A stretch of 64,000 nucleotides of DNA from Symbiodinium natans (Eukaryota > Sar > Dinophyceae > Suessiales > Symbiodiniaceae), in the NCBI GenBank assembly GCA_905221605.1, contig CAJNDS010000356.1, forward strand, positions 95,010 through 159,009, given 5' to 3'. A model generated the notes under the pieces. It made no database searches and had not been told where the DNA came from. It saw nothing but the letters and a program-made list of their open reading frames with translations. Position 1 is the stretch's first letter. Every line of letters begins with the position of its first letter. The translations under genes and the position numbers were made by a program. Positions 34,856-46,228 of the stretch are shown in pieces.

Positions 34856-37800
34856 GATGAGATCACAAACCTCCCTGGCGCGCCGGCAGTGAAGTTTCGC
34901 ATGTTCTCCGGGTACATCAACGTCGGTGCAGGCTCGTCGCACATCGTGTGGTCACTAGACACATGCAGAGTGCGCGCCATCCCCGTCAAGCTTATGGGCA
35001 CATGTGGTCAGTTCTCTAAATTATTGCGCCTTTTTGGCCACCCTAAATCCTAAATAACAGAGGCCGCCTGATAATAAGGACCCCAAACAAACCATAGTCT
35101 AGAGAAGTGACCATGCTGGGCAGGTCAGATGTTCTACTGGTTTGTGGAGTCACAGCAAGATCCAGCACATGCACCGCTGATTCTTTGGACCAATGGCGGG
35201 CCTGGCTGCAGTGGGTTGGCTGGCTTCCTTACGGAGCAAGGGCCTTTTCGGGTCCGACCAGATGGGGAAACATTGACCTTGAACCGCTACGCCTGGAACA
35301 AGGTGGGGTACAACAAAAAAAAAAACCTGTCTATTGTAGTTTGGTAGGGAGTGCCCACGAGAAGAGGTTGGCCGTTTAGCTTGTACAACGATAATCAAAA
35401 TTGTGTGGTAGCGCGTGGCGCTCAGGGCCGCTCCAGGGCTGGAGTGGGGCACAGATAACGATAGGAATTGCCCAAGAACAAGGCACTGTAAAACGATAAG
35501 GAGCAGAAGAAGACGATGACAATTTCACAACAACCAGCAATTTCAAACGTTGCGTTTTACACAGCCCAGATTGCGAACATGGTCTTCATTGAGCAGCCTG
35601 TGGGCGTCGGTTTCTCAAAGGCAAATGACGGAACTCAGTACGGGGACCAGCAATCAGCGGAAGCCAACTTCAAATTTGTGCTTGGCTTCTTCGAGCGGTA
35701 TCCGGAGTACAAGACCAACGACTTCTACATCTCCTCGGAGTCTTATGGCGGGCATTACATGCCTACGCTGGGCAAGCTGCTTGCTGACCGAGGCAGGCTA
35801 GAAATTCTTGACTTGATCCCACGCTTAGCTACTTAGCCAGCCGTAGCCTCAACTCGAAACCTACAGACTCAGAACAGCATCACAAGTCTACACGCAACGG
35901 CCATCAGCCCCTCATGAATGTAAACGTGTGGCAAGTTCCCCCTTTCCCACCAGATGATGTTCCCACCTTCCGTGGGATTTTCCTGGGCAACCCGCTGACG
36001 TACATGAAATACAGAGACTATGGACAGTACGGAACGGCCTGGGGTCATCAACTGCTGCCGGCTCCCTTGTGGCGGCAGTATGAGGCAGCAAGCTGCGCAA
36101 GCACCTTCCCAGCCTCTTGGTAGGTTAGGGGTACCCTTTTCCCTTTTTTTGTCTCTGGCTTCCCTTATAAAGTAACCAACCCCAAAAAAGGGTGCCCTTG
36201 TTATAATATGGTTACTGTGCTACTAAGGCTTCGGAGGAGTGCAAGAAGGTGACTGCTGAGATGGACAAAATCCTATCGGGCTTTGATGTTTATGCCCTGG
36301 ACTTTCCAAAATGCGGCCGGGACGTAAGGGGGGGTGTTCTTGAATTTTTGTTGGCTCCTTGTTGCCGGCGGGATAAGTTTGCTTCCACCAAGCTTCTCAT
36401 GTCCCACATGAAAAACCCAAACAATCCAGGCGACAGAGCAGCCGCAGCCGGCCAGCAAGAACGTCTGCAGTTGATGCGGCAAGTGAATCTTGCAAAAGGC
36501 GATGTTCCGCCTCCCTACCAGTGCCCAGGCTTTTATTGGCGCAGTCGCAAGCGATTGGTTCGCCCTTAACCCCCTGCAACAAATCAACCGCTCAACTCGA
36601 ACGACCTCTTGCATGATTATGAGGTCTGCAGAATTCAGAAGACGCATGATCGCCACCGTGCCATGCGGGATAGTGGGTTAAAACGTGTCAACTGAAGCTT
36701 TGCAAGCAAACAAGGCCCTGCGCCAGTGACCATGGGGAGAAGTACCTGAACTTGCCTGAAGTACAGACAGCTATCCATGCCCAGCACACTCATTGGGCAG
36801 ATTGTGCGAATTCCGTGGGCAGCGCCTACAACTCCACAGATCTCAATCAGCCAATGATGCCATACTGGCAGCACCTGATCCAGACCCTTGGGTGCATGGA
36901 TTTCTGGGCTACAACCTGTGCACGTTCACCGGACAACTTTCACAACAAAGGTCCTTCATGGCTCAAAATGGGGCCTTCCGAAAATCGGGGGGTACCCTTT
37001 TTTGGGGGGTCCCTTTTAAGGGGATTCTATTCTATGTGGGGTATAAAAAGGGGTATCCCTATTTTGGGAAATACCCCAAAGAGTTACGTCTTGAGGCGCC
37101 TCCAGAACTGAGGAAGGGCATAGGGTTTAGGGTTTAGGGCTTAGGGCTTAGGGCTTAGGGCTTAGGGTTCTGAGGAAGGGCAATCTCAATCTCATGATCT
37201 ACTCTGGCGACGATGACGCTGTCTGCGCCACCCTAGGGTCCCAGCAATTCGTGTGGGATTTGGGCGGCTTGGCTACCCTAAACCCTAAACCATTTAGGGT
37301 CGAGGGCTTTTGTACACTTCTTCGCAGGGCTGCTAGGGCTACTGGGACCTAAACCCTAAACTCTTGCTGCGCATGTCTCGCTTGCCAAGGATATGAGCCC
37401 GTTGAAGGGAAGTCCTGGGTTCCCTGGACAGCCGCTTGGTTTAGGGTTTTAGTGTTTTAGGGTTTTAGGGTTTCAGGGTTTCAGGGTTTAGGGTTTAGGG
37501 TTTAGGGCTTGGGGCGGATCAAGGGTGCAAGCGACTGCCCCTACAATCATAGCACGGGATGGTGTGAGGTTCATCCCTTTGGGGGCCCCGGGCCCCGGCG
37601 CCTTAATAATTAGAATCGGATTTTGGGGGTCATTATAGTATAATTATGCCATGCAGGGGCCATAGGGGAAAACTATTACTAACTCTTCCGACCCCTTTTG
37701 TTGCGAGGTCCTGGGCCAAACGGCCGGATTCCGAACAGATTTTGCCGTCCCCGCCGCAGCGGGGGCCAAGGCCTCCTTCGCCTTTGTGACCGTCCACGGC

Positions 37801-38762
37801 GTGGCTGGGTTTGCGAATTCAGAAGGTCTAGGGTTTAGGGTTTAGGGTTTAGGGTTTAGGGTTTAGGGTCTAGGGTCTAGGGTTTAGGGTTTAGGGCTTA
37901 GGGCTTAGGGTTTGCGATTCAGAAGGGTCTCGAGTCGTCATTCTAACGACGGTCAAGTCATGATAACAACGCGGTAGCAAGTTATTAGTGCGAAGTCATC
38001 ACAATTACAGAATCAAATAATACTCTACTAGAAAAATTGAAATACTCGAAACATGGAGTGTAATATACTCATCACATCAGAACGCCAATTATGCAGTTAC
38101 TTGTTACACAACAACCCTGCTATCCTTAGGCTGGGCACATGGTGCCTGCCACGCAGCCGGCAAGGCGCCCCTGGTAGGGTTTAGGGTTTAGGGTTTAGGG
38201 TTTGGGGTTTGGGGCTTGGGGCTTGGGGCTTGGGGTTTAGGGTTTAGGGTTTACCCGTCCGACTTTTTGGTCGACATGCTAAGGATTCTTCTGGCTGTTT
38301 CCCAAAAAAAGGGGGGGGTATTATACCCCAAATAGAGTAGAAGCCACTTAAGGCGACCCCTATTTTCGGAACCCCCTGATTGCTGCTATGATAAGGATTA
38401 AGGTTTCGGGCTGAAGAGGATGGATGTAAACGAATGATGACCCGTATCATCATTACGATGAATAAGATGAAAAAAACCATGAACCCATGAGGGACCCGCA
38501 TCATTTCTTCACAAGCACATGACCTCGAAGCCTAGAAGCCCTCCTGAACTTTCAGTAGGAGGCTCTCATGGCTTCAGGTGAAGAAGTTCCGGGTTCCAAC
38601 CCTGTCTTCCACCAGTACTTGTGTTAAAAACTCCCGGGGATGATGTTGAGACCTTCATCTTGCGTGCCAGTGCGAGTTGGGGTCGTCACTGGCAGGTCCT
38701 TGTCGCTGTTGAAGAAGTTCCTGGGCCTGGACATCGAAGAAGCCACGCTTCTGGCCAAGTGA
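34856..38762 (+). CDS. Serine carboxypeptidase, peptidase family S10 (multi-exon)
   Basis: Exons seen: 34856 to about 34947 ([20 protein letters not shown]); 35128-35302 ([20 protein letters not shown], oxyanion-hole region); 35570-35792 ([13 protein letters not shown] and the catalytic-serine motif [18 protein letters not shown]); about 35930-36118 ([20 protein letters not shown]); 36232 to about 36318; about 36377-36520; about 36755-36900; 37180-37270 ([16 protein letters not shown], catalytic aspartate); about 37770-37809 joined to 38136-38180 (FVTVHGV then [10 protein letters not shown], catalytic histidine); and about 38690-38762 ([19 protein letters not shown], stop). All three catalytic residues are present, so the protease is probably active in the secretory or vacuolar system, as usual for S10. 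N-terminal signal exon not identified. Introns include introners of families F, D and I, and telomere-repeat blocks. Confidence 0.9.
34998..35116 (+). mobile_element. Introner, family F (S10 intron)
   Basis: Left TGTGGTCAGTTCTCTAAATT is mirrored by AGTCTAGAGAAGTGACCATG. It resembles 23689-23803. It lies in the intron between GSSH and MFYWF coding text. Confidence 0.75.
36119..36231 (+). mobile_element. Introner, family D (S10 intron)
   Basis: Left GGTAGGTTAGGGGTACCCTT, right GGTTACTGTGCTACTAAGG, flanked by CTT (36116-36118, 36229-36231). Excision joins GCC TCT TCG GAG GAG in frame. The copy at 47671 shares the right end (ATATGGTTACTTGTGCTACC). Confidence 0.8.
36974..37075 (+). mobile_element. 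Introner-like element, family I (S10 intron)
   Basis: TTCCGAAAATCGGGGGGTAC at the left and CCCTATTTTGGGAA at the right, with GGGTCCCTTTTAAGGGGATT and TATAAAAAGGGG inside. The reverse orientation occurs at 38297-38385 (TTTCCCAAAAAAAGG ... CCCCTATTTTCGGAA), and relatives at 50640-50785 and 58205-58430. Confidence 0.65.
37810..38135 (+). repeat. Telomere-repeat intron flanked by a 7 bp direct repeat (S10)
   Basis: The intron separates VHGV from AGHMVP. It holds TTTAGGG arrays at 37826-37915 and unrelated sequence. GGCTGGG occurs at both borders (37803-37809 and 38129-38135), and removing one copy plus the interior keeps frame. Confidence 0.65.
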
Positions 38763-41139
38763 TCTTTTGGATCTTAAAGCGCAAAGGCGCAACCCCTGAA
38801 GCAAAACGGTTGCATGGGTTGGGTGCAGTGCGGAAGTTTGCAGCATGTTCCTCTTTGGATACGCCCTTGCTCGCTTACATTGCTTGTTTGGTCGGTCTTC
38901 CACTCCTTCGCTGCCGCGATCCCTCCCCACTATCTTCTCCCTGGTCACCTCCCTCCCTCGCTGCCTCCCCAAGGCACATCGTCTCCGCTGTAGGGGTGTG
39001 GCTCGTTTAAGATAGCAGCAAGGGTTGGACAGAGAGGTTGTAGACTCATGGACCATTGCTTCAAGTCTTGAGTTGCCCAACCCTTGCCAATTCATTGTCA
39101 AGATCAAGAGCAGAGTGGTTAGGAGCTCACCGTAGGCGCAAGTAAAAGTAGCAGTCGAAGCCCACTTTAAGCCCCAACTACAAGACTCGAGTCCTTGGAC
39201 GGCCCATGGTGTGCAGCGCCAGCGTCTCCACCACTGCCCATCATGGCCATACGCGAGATCTGCGACCCGGCTGAACACACCCCATGCTGTCATGCTTAGG
39301 GTTTAGGGTTTAGGGTTTAGGGTTTAGGGTTTAGGGTTCACTATCACAGCTCACAAAGCAAGAGGCATGGGCCGCTTGAATCAGCCGCTCGCACAGGCAA
39401 AAAGCTGCCCGGAATCAGCCAAGCTGTGGACTGCAAGCGCCGGTGGCCGGGGGAGGGGGGGGCCGAGGGGAGTGGTTGACAGACATCCGGAAGTTTGGAG
39501 CTCGGAAGTTTTTGTTTGTTTCGGGTGGGTGTTACGTGGTTCCGTGCTGCTGCGAGCAGTCGGCTGGCAGTTGGGTCGGATTCCTCCGCAGGCGGCACCA
39601 TCCTGCACATCGCAGAAATCGAGACCGAGTCTGTCTGCTAAAGCAGGCTCCATGGCAGCCAGTGGATTGCCGTAAGCCGTGGGCCTCATGTCGGAGCTGG
39701 CCCCTGAACCACTGTAGCTGTGGCATGAAGCAACCACCTATCAAAGTGCCTACCTAAGCTACGGGGAATTCTCCAAATTAGGTTCCCTTTTTAGGCCCCT
39801 ATATAGTACAACACCTTGCGGCACCTTACAAAAAGGATCGCCACAAAAAGGGAACTCTGATTTACAGAACGACACACATGTGCATGTCTCTCTGCATGGT
39901 CCAACACCGCTGTGAAGTTCAGCTAGGTGGCTGACGAATGGACATTTTAAGTTTTCATACAGACGCCGACCTGCAACACTCACCCCCGATCTCATCCCAC
40001 GCTAGAGTTGACCATGTGAAGCGACACGAGATGGCGAAAGAGTGCAATAAGCACTCGAGCCCCATTGTGATTTTTTGGGCACTGTGAAAGATGAGCGGCA
40101 TACGTGGCTCAGGCGGGGCTGTTGCTGCCACAGCTGCCTTGACGGCGGTTGGAAGGGCGTGGCGCTGGAGGCTGCAAGGTTGTAGGATGCGGAACTAAAC
40201 CCTAAACCCTAAATTAGCCTAAACCCTAAACCTAAACCCTAAATTAGCCTAAATCCTGAACCCTAAAGGGTTGGCTGTCTGAGCAGAATCCACCGTGGAA
40301 GTTTATAACCCTCTGGTTTGTTGCGGTCAGGGCTGGCTGCATGAGCTTCACGCTTTGTAATGTCGGCAGCGCTGTCCCTAGACAACATGCCTGGAGAAAG
40401 AGGGCGTATCAGATGATTATACTCTGATGTTCGTATATAGATATCCTATTATATTCTTATCATGTTTTTCTATTATTATGTTATGATTCTACCAATCCAT
40501 ATCTTTTATTTCTTTATCTTTATCTATTTGTCATATGATTCCACGACATGAATTCTGAGGTCATCATGTGACTCTATGATTTAACGCACATGTTCTCGGG
40601 TCACGTGCGCCAGGCCTCACGCCAGGAGGCAAAGACACCGAGGCCGCCGCAGCTCTGGGATGCAGCGCCGAGGCCCGGACCCAGCAAGTGTTTAGGGTTT
40701 AGGGTTTAGGGTTTGGGGTTTAGGGTTTAGGGTTTAGGGTTTAGGGTTTAGGGCTCTTGCTGGGTTTAAAGGGTTTAGCTTGGGATGTTCCCCCTTATGA
40801 CGAGCAGTCCTTAGGGATTACAATAGGGGGGTACTAGAATCCCTTATGTAGGATTGTTCGTGCAAGGGGGAACATCCCAAGGTTTATGGTTTAAAGGGCA
40901 TAAGGTTTAAAGGGTTTAGGGTTTAGGGTTTAGGAGAGAGAGAAAGGGTTTAGGGACTAAGAGTAATTGGAGTCCTAACCCCGGAGACTCACCTTGACTC
41001 ACGAACGATTGCGCACGCCTGCCCTCAAAGCCCTGGAGAACTCTCAGAAGATGCCAGAACTGACAGACGTGCAACACATACAATGAAATTTTAGGAACAC
41101 GCGCAAAACAGAATTTCGGAACATAGATGCGCAGCCAGG
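38763..41139. other. Region of uncertain exons, telomere blocks and introners
   Basis: TTTAGGG blocks at 39297-39343 and 40690-40755, CCCTAAA-type blocks at 40196-40265. A family F introner-like element spans about 39757-39880 (GGGGAATTCTCCAAATTAGG ... CTGATTTACAGAACGACAC). Possible exons are 40091-40192 (MSGIRGSGGAVAATAALTAV) and about 40609-40688 (PGGKDTEAAAALGCSAEART). An AT-rich, repeat-poor patch lies at 40420-40560. No product can be named. Confidence 0.35.
40778..40886 (+). mobile_element. Introner-like element, family C, inserted in telomere-like repeats
   Basis: GCTTGGGATGTTCCCCCTTA at the left and GGGGGAACATCCCAAG at the right; direct repeat GTTTA at 40773-40777 and 40882-40886. 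The target is itself TTTAGGG-like sequence, so here the element has entered an existing telomere-type block. Confidence 0.75.
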
Positions 41140-42160
41140 TTGCAGCTTGGCATCTTCATCCTCTTTGTTCAGCTTCCTGCCCAGCCCTTCCTCGGAGCAG
41201 CAAGACTTCACGGACCTGCCCCTGGTAACCATTGAGCCCTCCGAGTCCGAGCCCCCCACTTCGAGCTTCTTGTTGTTGGTTAGTAGGGAATGGGGGAATA
41301 GATACCATGCATCCCACTATATATATATATATATACCCTTTAAGGGATCATTCTACATGGTAATTACCTTCTTCCCCTATTCCCTACTAGCCAACAGTAA
41401 GGCTTCCAGTTTGGGGAGTGGCTGCTCAGCGCTGAGCTCCTGGCCGTGTTCCAGGAGGCCGACCGAGAGGCCCGGCAACTGGGGCAGATGTGCATCGGCG
41501 AGGAGGCTGCAGTGCTGGGAATCTTGGCCAACCGCCCCTTTGCCGAAGATCTTTGTGGCCAGCGGAAGCTGGGGGGTATGGTGAAAGCCCTTGCAAAGAT
41601 GGCCCTGACACGTGCGGACCAGCTGCCAGACATCTTCTCGCGCTTGCCGTGCCTGGGCTCCGGGTCACTGATGTTCACGATGAGCCGTGGATTACAAGAA
41701 GCCCTGGCTGAGGCGCGGTGCTGGAACTCGCATGCTGCCTGCAAAGCTTCCCCTTTCTAGCCCCGAACCCTCCTTAACAGAAGCCCCAAATAAGTTCTCT
41801 GAGACATTGCAGAGGCCTCACGCTGGCAGAAGCTCTTGCAGCACACGGGTGCTTTGAAGATCGAGCACCTTACTGTTGGTTAGAAGGGAATGGTGGAGTG
41901 AGGTACCCTATATTTGATGCCTTAAAGGGTACCCTATAATGCCTATATACACCACCTTAAGGCATTATATAGGCCTTATAGATACCCCGTAAACCCTAAC
42001 TAAGCCCTCAGCCCTAAGCCCTAAGCCCTAAGCCCTAAGCCCTAAACCCTAAACCCTAAACCAACCTTAAGGCACTTGGCCTTGGCTCTGGTGAGCCGGC
42101 ATTCATTGGATGGATCGCGGACCGACTATCGAGCCCCCTTGGCCTTCTTGGGGGGGTTTA
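41140..42160 (+). CDS. Unidentified helical protein, four exons visible
   Basis: Exon a (about 41150-41268) contains DFTDLPLVTIEPSESEPPTS. Exon b (41406 to about 41757) contains FGEWLLSAELLAVFQEADRE and GGMVKALAKMALTRADQLPD. Exon c (about 41815-41868) has RWQKLLQHTGALKIEH. Exon d (42076 to about 42155) has LALALVSRHSLDGSRTDYRA. The joins a-b and c-d across family A introners are exact and in frame. The protein looks alpha-helical and soluble; I recognise no domain. It could be the 5' part of the RavA gene or a separate gene. Confidence 0.5.
41269..41405 (+). mobile_element. Introner, family A
   Basis: Left CTTGTTGTTGGTTAGTAGGG, right CCCTACTAGCCAACAGTAAGG, a terminal inverted repeat of about 20 bp, with a TATATA centre. 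Flanking CTT (41266-41268, 41403-41405). Excision joins TCG AGC TTC CAG TTT in frame. Confidence 0.85.
41869..42075 (+). mobile_element. Introner, family A, enlarged by a telomere array
   Basis: Left CTTACTGTTGGTTAGAAGGG, right AAACCAACCTTAAGG; flanking CAC (41866-41868, 42073-42075). The right half contains CCCTAAGC and CCCTAAA units (about 41995-42062). Excision joins ATC GAG CAC TTG GCC in frame. Confidence 0.8.
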
Positions 42161-42403
42161 GGCCTTTTAGGCTTTAGGGGTTTAGGGGTTTGGGGGTTTG
42201 GGGGGTTTAGGGGTTTCGGGGTTTGGGGGTTCAGGGGTTTAGGGTTTAGCGGTTTTTTAGGCTTTGGGGCTCAGGGGGCGTTCGCGGTTTGTTTAGGGCA
42301 AGGCAACTGCAGTAATGTTCCTCACGAATCACGCTGGGGCCGTCAGTATGATGCCAAGAAGGAGCATATTTTTTCCTGAGGTTTTTGTTCGTGGCAAGCG
42401 TCC

Positions 42404-44416
42404 ATGCCCAGCACGGTTCTTCAGGTTCCAAGTAGCAAGCTGGCAGCTTTGCCTGAACTGCCAGGTTCTACCCGATCTCCTGGTGTCTTTTGGCGTGCAC
42501 GCTGCCGACGCTTGTCAAAATGCAATGTAGAGATCATTTGCCATTCGTGTCCTGGGGAGTGTGTTTTTCATGGCAGCTGGGTAACTTGGCAATTGCAGAG
42601 CCGTTAGCTGCAGCGAGATGACTTGGCTTGCAGACGTGATCGTAGGATGCAAAATGTGCGCTGCTCGAACGGCTGCCGGGTGCGGTTGCAAAACACCTTG
42701 CTGGTGCCACGAAGCCTGCCAACCAAGCACTTCGCGCATGCCCAGGTGGATGTTCAGCAAAAGGCCTCCCAACACACCCTGAATTGGTTCGGGTTTAGGA
42801 CTGAGGGCTCAGGGTTTAGGGTAGGACCTTGGTCTTGGACCTGTTGTTCTTGTGTGCCCCTATGCCCCCCAGGTGTGAACTCGACCCTCACCCTCAAGTC
42901 TGCACAGAAGTGGCCGGAGCTCTTAGCGAGTTCGCTGGAAAGACTGACTGCTGGCTTCAAAGAGCGCACGGTGGAAGGCAAGCTTCTCTTACTGGCAGCT
43001 ATCGCAGGCCTGGTTGTCGGTATGTCAGGCTGCTGAAAATGAGGGCCCCTGCTGGGGAATGGAACCGATAGTCGCCACCCCCCACTTTTCACAAGCCTCC
43101 CGCCCCCCCCCCCCCCACCCCAATTACTTTCTTTCATGTTAGCTTCGGGCTCGCGCAGTTCACGATGTTTTTTTCACATGCCAAGGTCGAAGCTTAGTTG
43201 TTCCTTCCCATTTTGTCGTCCCTCCACGGTGGCTGCCTCGCAACAGTGGAAGACTGATGTCCCCTTGTAGTTTCGAGACTGCTGGGCGGTGGCAAAAACC
43301 CTCCCTCAACCCTAAACCCTAACCCCGAAGTGCAGGTGAACATGTCTTGCTTCTGGGCCCTCCTGGTACCGGCAAGAGCAAGCTGGCGAGACGCCTGGCG
43401 TCCGTTTGTGATGGGCAGTACTTCGAGCGCCTCCTGACGCGCTTCACGACCCCGGAGGAAGTCTGGGGGCCGCTATCGCTTCAAGCCCTCCAAAGCCAGG
43501 ACAAGCTGCTGCGGCAAACCAGTGGGTATCTTCCAGATGCAGAAGTAGCCTTCTTGGATGAAGTTTTCAAGGCAAGTCCAGGCGTGCTGAATTCACTCAT
43601 GTCCATCTTGAACGAGCGGGTCTTCGACAATGGAAGCGATCGTCATGAAATTCCCCTGTGGTGCATGATCGGTGCATCGAACGAGCTGCCTGAGAATGAT
43701 GTGCTGGACGCCCTGTATGACCGTTTCCTCTTGAGGAAGACGGTGGGACATGTCTCAGATGGCCGGTACCATGATTTTCTGCTTGGGGAGTTGACCACTC
43801 CAGGCTCTGGCACGGTCCGCCCTTCTCAGGCCCATCAAGGCAAGATACTCGACTGCCAGCTCTGTCAGCAAGCTTGCAGACAGGCAGCGCAGCAAGTCAA
43901 GGCGCCACGACTCAAACCGTTTGCTTTCAGCGTACACTTGTTAAAGAGAAGAATAAAAATAGTAGTAGTAATTATGGTTATATAGTAATAATAGTAATAA
44001 TGAACGATTCCCTTGTAGGCGCACATCCTTTCAAGGTGCCTCAGCGAGTGTTGAATCTGGTGGCGGCCCTGCGAAAGCACCTCCGCCAAGCAGCACCTCC
44101 CATTGTCCTATCTGATCGTCGGCTGGCGAAGGCCACGCGCTTGCTTCAGGTCGCCACTTTCACCTGTGGAGGAGCTGAAGTTTCAGAGGTCGACCTTCTC
44201 CTGCTTCAGCACGTTTTCTGGGACAGAGACCCTGAGCAGGGGGAGCAGGTCCGACACTGGCTGTTGAGGAACTACAGCGCGCACGGTGAGGAGGAGGCCC
44301 TCACCGTCGCTCAGAAGTCTCTGAATCGAGCCCGGGAGAAGGTGGCCGGAGCTGAGAAGTTTCCTGGGGTGAGGCGCGCGACGTCAGTCACAGCACCAGC
44401 TGTTCCCGTCGACTAG
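42404..44416 (+). CDS. ravA: RavA/MoxR-family AAA+ ATPase
   Basis: Certain exons: 42873-43007 (WPELLASSLERLTAGFKERT, LLLLAAIA), 43336-43901 and 44036-44416. Exon 2 has Walker A LLLGPPGTGKSKLARRL, ERLLTRFTTPEEVWGPLSLQ, Walker B VAFLDEVFK, sensor 1 GASNELPEN and the arginine-finger region ALYDRFLLRKTVG. Exon 3 has SDRRLAKATRLLQVATFTCG and EVDLLLLQHVFWDRDPEQ, the sensor 2 and helical part. The first intron (43008-43335, GC-AG) rejoins to AIAGEHVLLLGPPG, and the second (43902-44035, GC-AG) to QQVKVPQRVL. RavA works with a VWA partner as a chaperone-like ATPase in bacteria; no VWA gene is visible here. The protein ends without an obvious LARA-like C-terminus. Upstream text at 42404-42780 (with VRLQNTLLVPRSLPTKHFAH) may be an N-terminal leader, but this is uncertain. 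Confidence 0.88.
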
Positions 44417-45054
44417 GGTTAATGTTCATTAGAACTACATATCTAGATAAATAAATAAATCTATATATATATATATAGATAAATGCATAAAGACATATAT
44501 ACATATATTCAATATTTGCATAATGTAACATGTGCGTATATGGATAGATAGATTGTCCCCCTTTTCACTGCTTTGCGGTATGCAATATGTGCAGGTGTAG
44601 GCATGGGCGCGCCTGAACTCAATCGGCATGTGTTGTGACAGCATGACTACCTCTGACTTACATAATGGGCTGCAGTCATCGTGTTTGCATCATCGGTGCA
44701 GTCTACACGACCACATTCAGTGCTAGCATGTGCTAGCTTTCCGCACAAGCATTGCCCTTTGTCAGGATGCAGTTGAAGAGCACCATTGCTACCAGAATGC
44801 CTTTCAGTCGGTGGTGTTATTTTTCAGTCCACCAATGCCTATCGAAGCAATGTGTGTGTGAGTGCTCAAAACTAAAACCCTATGGAGATAGGACAGGAGG
44901 GGGTTTTGGAAGAGATGCAGCCAAACCCTAAACCCCTAAACCCCTAAACCCCTAAACCCCTAAACCCCAAACCCCAAACCCTAAACCCTAAACCCTAAAC
45001 CCTAAACCCTAAACCCCAAACCCCAAACCCCAAACCCCAAACCCTAAACCGCGC
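44417..45054. other. Intergenic: AT microsatellite then telomere array
   Basis: TATATA/AAATAAAT text at 44445-44520. CCCCTAAA, CCCCAAA and CCCTAAA units fill about 44922-45048, with blocks of pure variants (CTAAACCC C versus CCAAACCC), suggesting local unit homogenisation. Confidence 0.7.
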
Positions 45055-46228
45055 CGAGCCCGGCAAAGGCTGTGCTGCAACGCTTCGTGGAGGGCAAGTT
45101 GCAGACTTGGCGTCGGGCCGAGGCCTGCGGACAAGTTCTTGCGGGTTTAGGGTTTAGGGTTTAGGGTTTAGGGTTTGGGGTTTGGGGTTTGGGGTTTAGG
45201 GTTTGTTTAGGGTTTCGGGTTAGGGTTTAGGGTTTCGTGTTTAGGGTTTAAGGTTTGTTTAGGGTTTAGGGTTTAGGGTTTAGGGTTTAAGGTTTGCTTA
45301 GGGTTTAGGGTTTAGGGTTTGTTTAGGGTTTAGGGTGTCGCCTGTGCAAAGGGTTTTAAGTTTCGGGTTTAGGGTTTAGAGTTATGGGGGTTATGGGGGT
45401 TTACGAGAAAGGGGGGCCCGTAAAGGACTTTCCTTTAATAATAAGGACAAGGTGCCACGAATTTTGGAAACCCCCCCCCCCCCCCCCAAATGCGCGACAA
45501 GACGGTATGATGCTGACCTCATTTTGGAGTGGGGGGGGGGGGGGGGGGGTGAGGAGGGGGGGGAGGGGGGGAATCCAACCCAATTTTCAAGGCGGTCTGA
45601 GTCCATAGGCCTCCTTTAGGACTGAAGTGTTCTTCACTTCCCGGGCTGCAAATCCGCGTCCTTGAGGCCTCAGACGTGCATGCCTTGCTGAACTGAACCC
45701 AGGTCATCAAGCTAAAAAAGCCTTTAAAAAGCCTAAGACTGGAAAAGGAGGAAGCAAAAGGAAGTAAGGTCTCTGACTTGCAGCGGGTGGCTCTGCAAAG
45801 CGAGTGCAACATTAAAAGAGATCCTCGAAATCTCTGCCTGCTCACGCAGCACAAGGGCTTGTTGATGGCATCTGCTTGGATCCCTAAACCCTAAACCGGA
45901 GGCATCTGTGAAACATCGGCTGGGCATCATTGGCGCTGGTGCGGGCCGAGAGGCAGATGGACATCCTGCCTTCGTCCCAAAGACAGACTAAACCTTGGGA
46001 TGTTCCCGTTTACGAACAGTCCTTGATTGGGATTACAATAGGGGGTACTATCATCCCTATTAAGGACTAGTAGTATAAGCGGGAACATCCCAAGTCGAGC
46101 AACATTTCAACGTGAGGGTATATTAAGCTGCTCCAGGCCAGCTTCAGCTGGCTGGAAGACCGAGATGTGCGAGATATGGCTGCTGTGGTGCTCCCAGAGG
46201 CCTTCTGCACCTCGGGTAGGGGATGTAG
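45055..46228 (+). CDS. Unidentified multi-exon gene
   Basis: Three coding-like exons lie between repeats. About 45055-45143 reads KAVLQRFVEGKLQTWRRAEA; 45896-45990 reads EASVKHRLGIIGAGAGREAD; and about 46130-46228 reads LLQASFSWLEDRDVRDMAAV, with a TGA after GRGCS. The first two flank a 240 bp telomere array and G/C homopolymers; the last two flank a family C introner (about 45996-46094). Joins are not resolved and no family is recognised. Confidence 0.4.
45145..45380 (+). repeat. TTTAGGG array with variant units
   Basis: About thirty units, mainly TTTAGGG with TTTGGGG and GTTTAGGGTTT variants. Followed by poly-C (45472-45487) and poly-G (45530-45549) tracts. Confidence 0.9.
45996..46094 (+). 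mobile_element. Introner, family C
   Basis: Left CTTGGGATGTTCCCGTTTAC, right AAGCGGGAACATCCCAAG, with internal GAACAGTCCTTGATT and TTAAGGACTAGTAGT inverted. No clear flanking repeat could be assigned. Confidence 0.75.
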
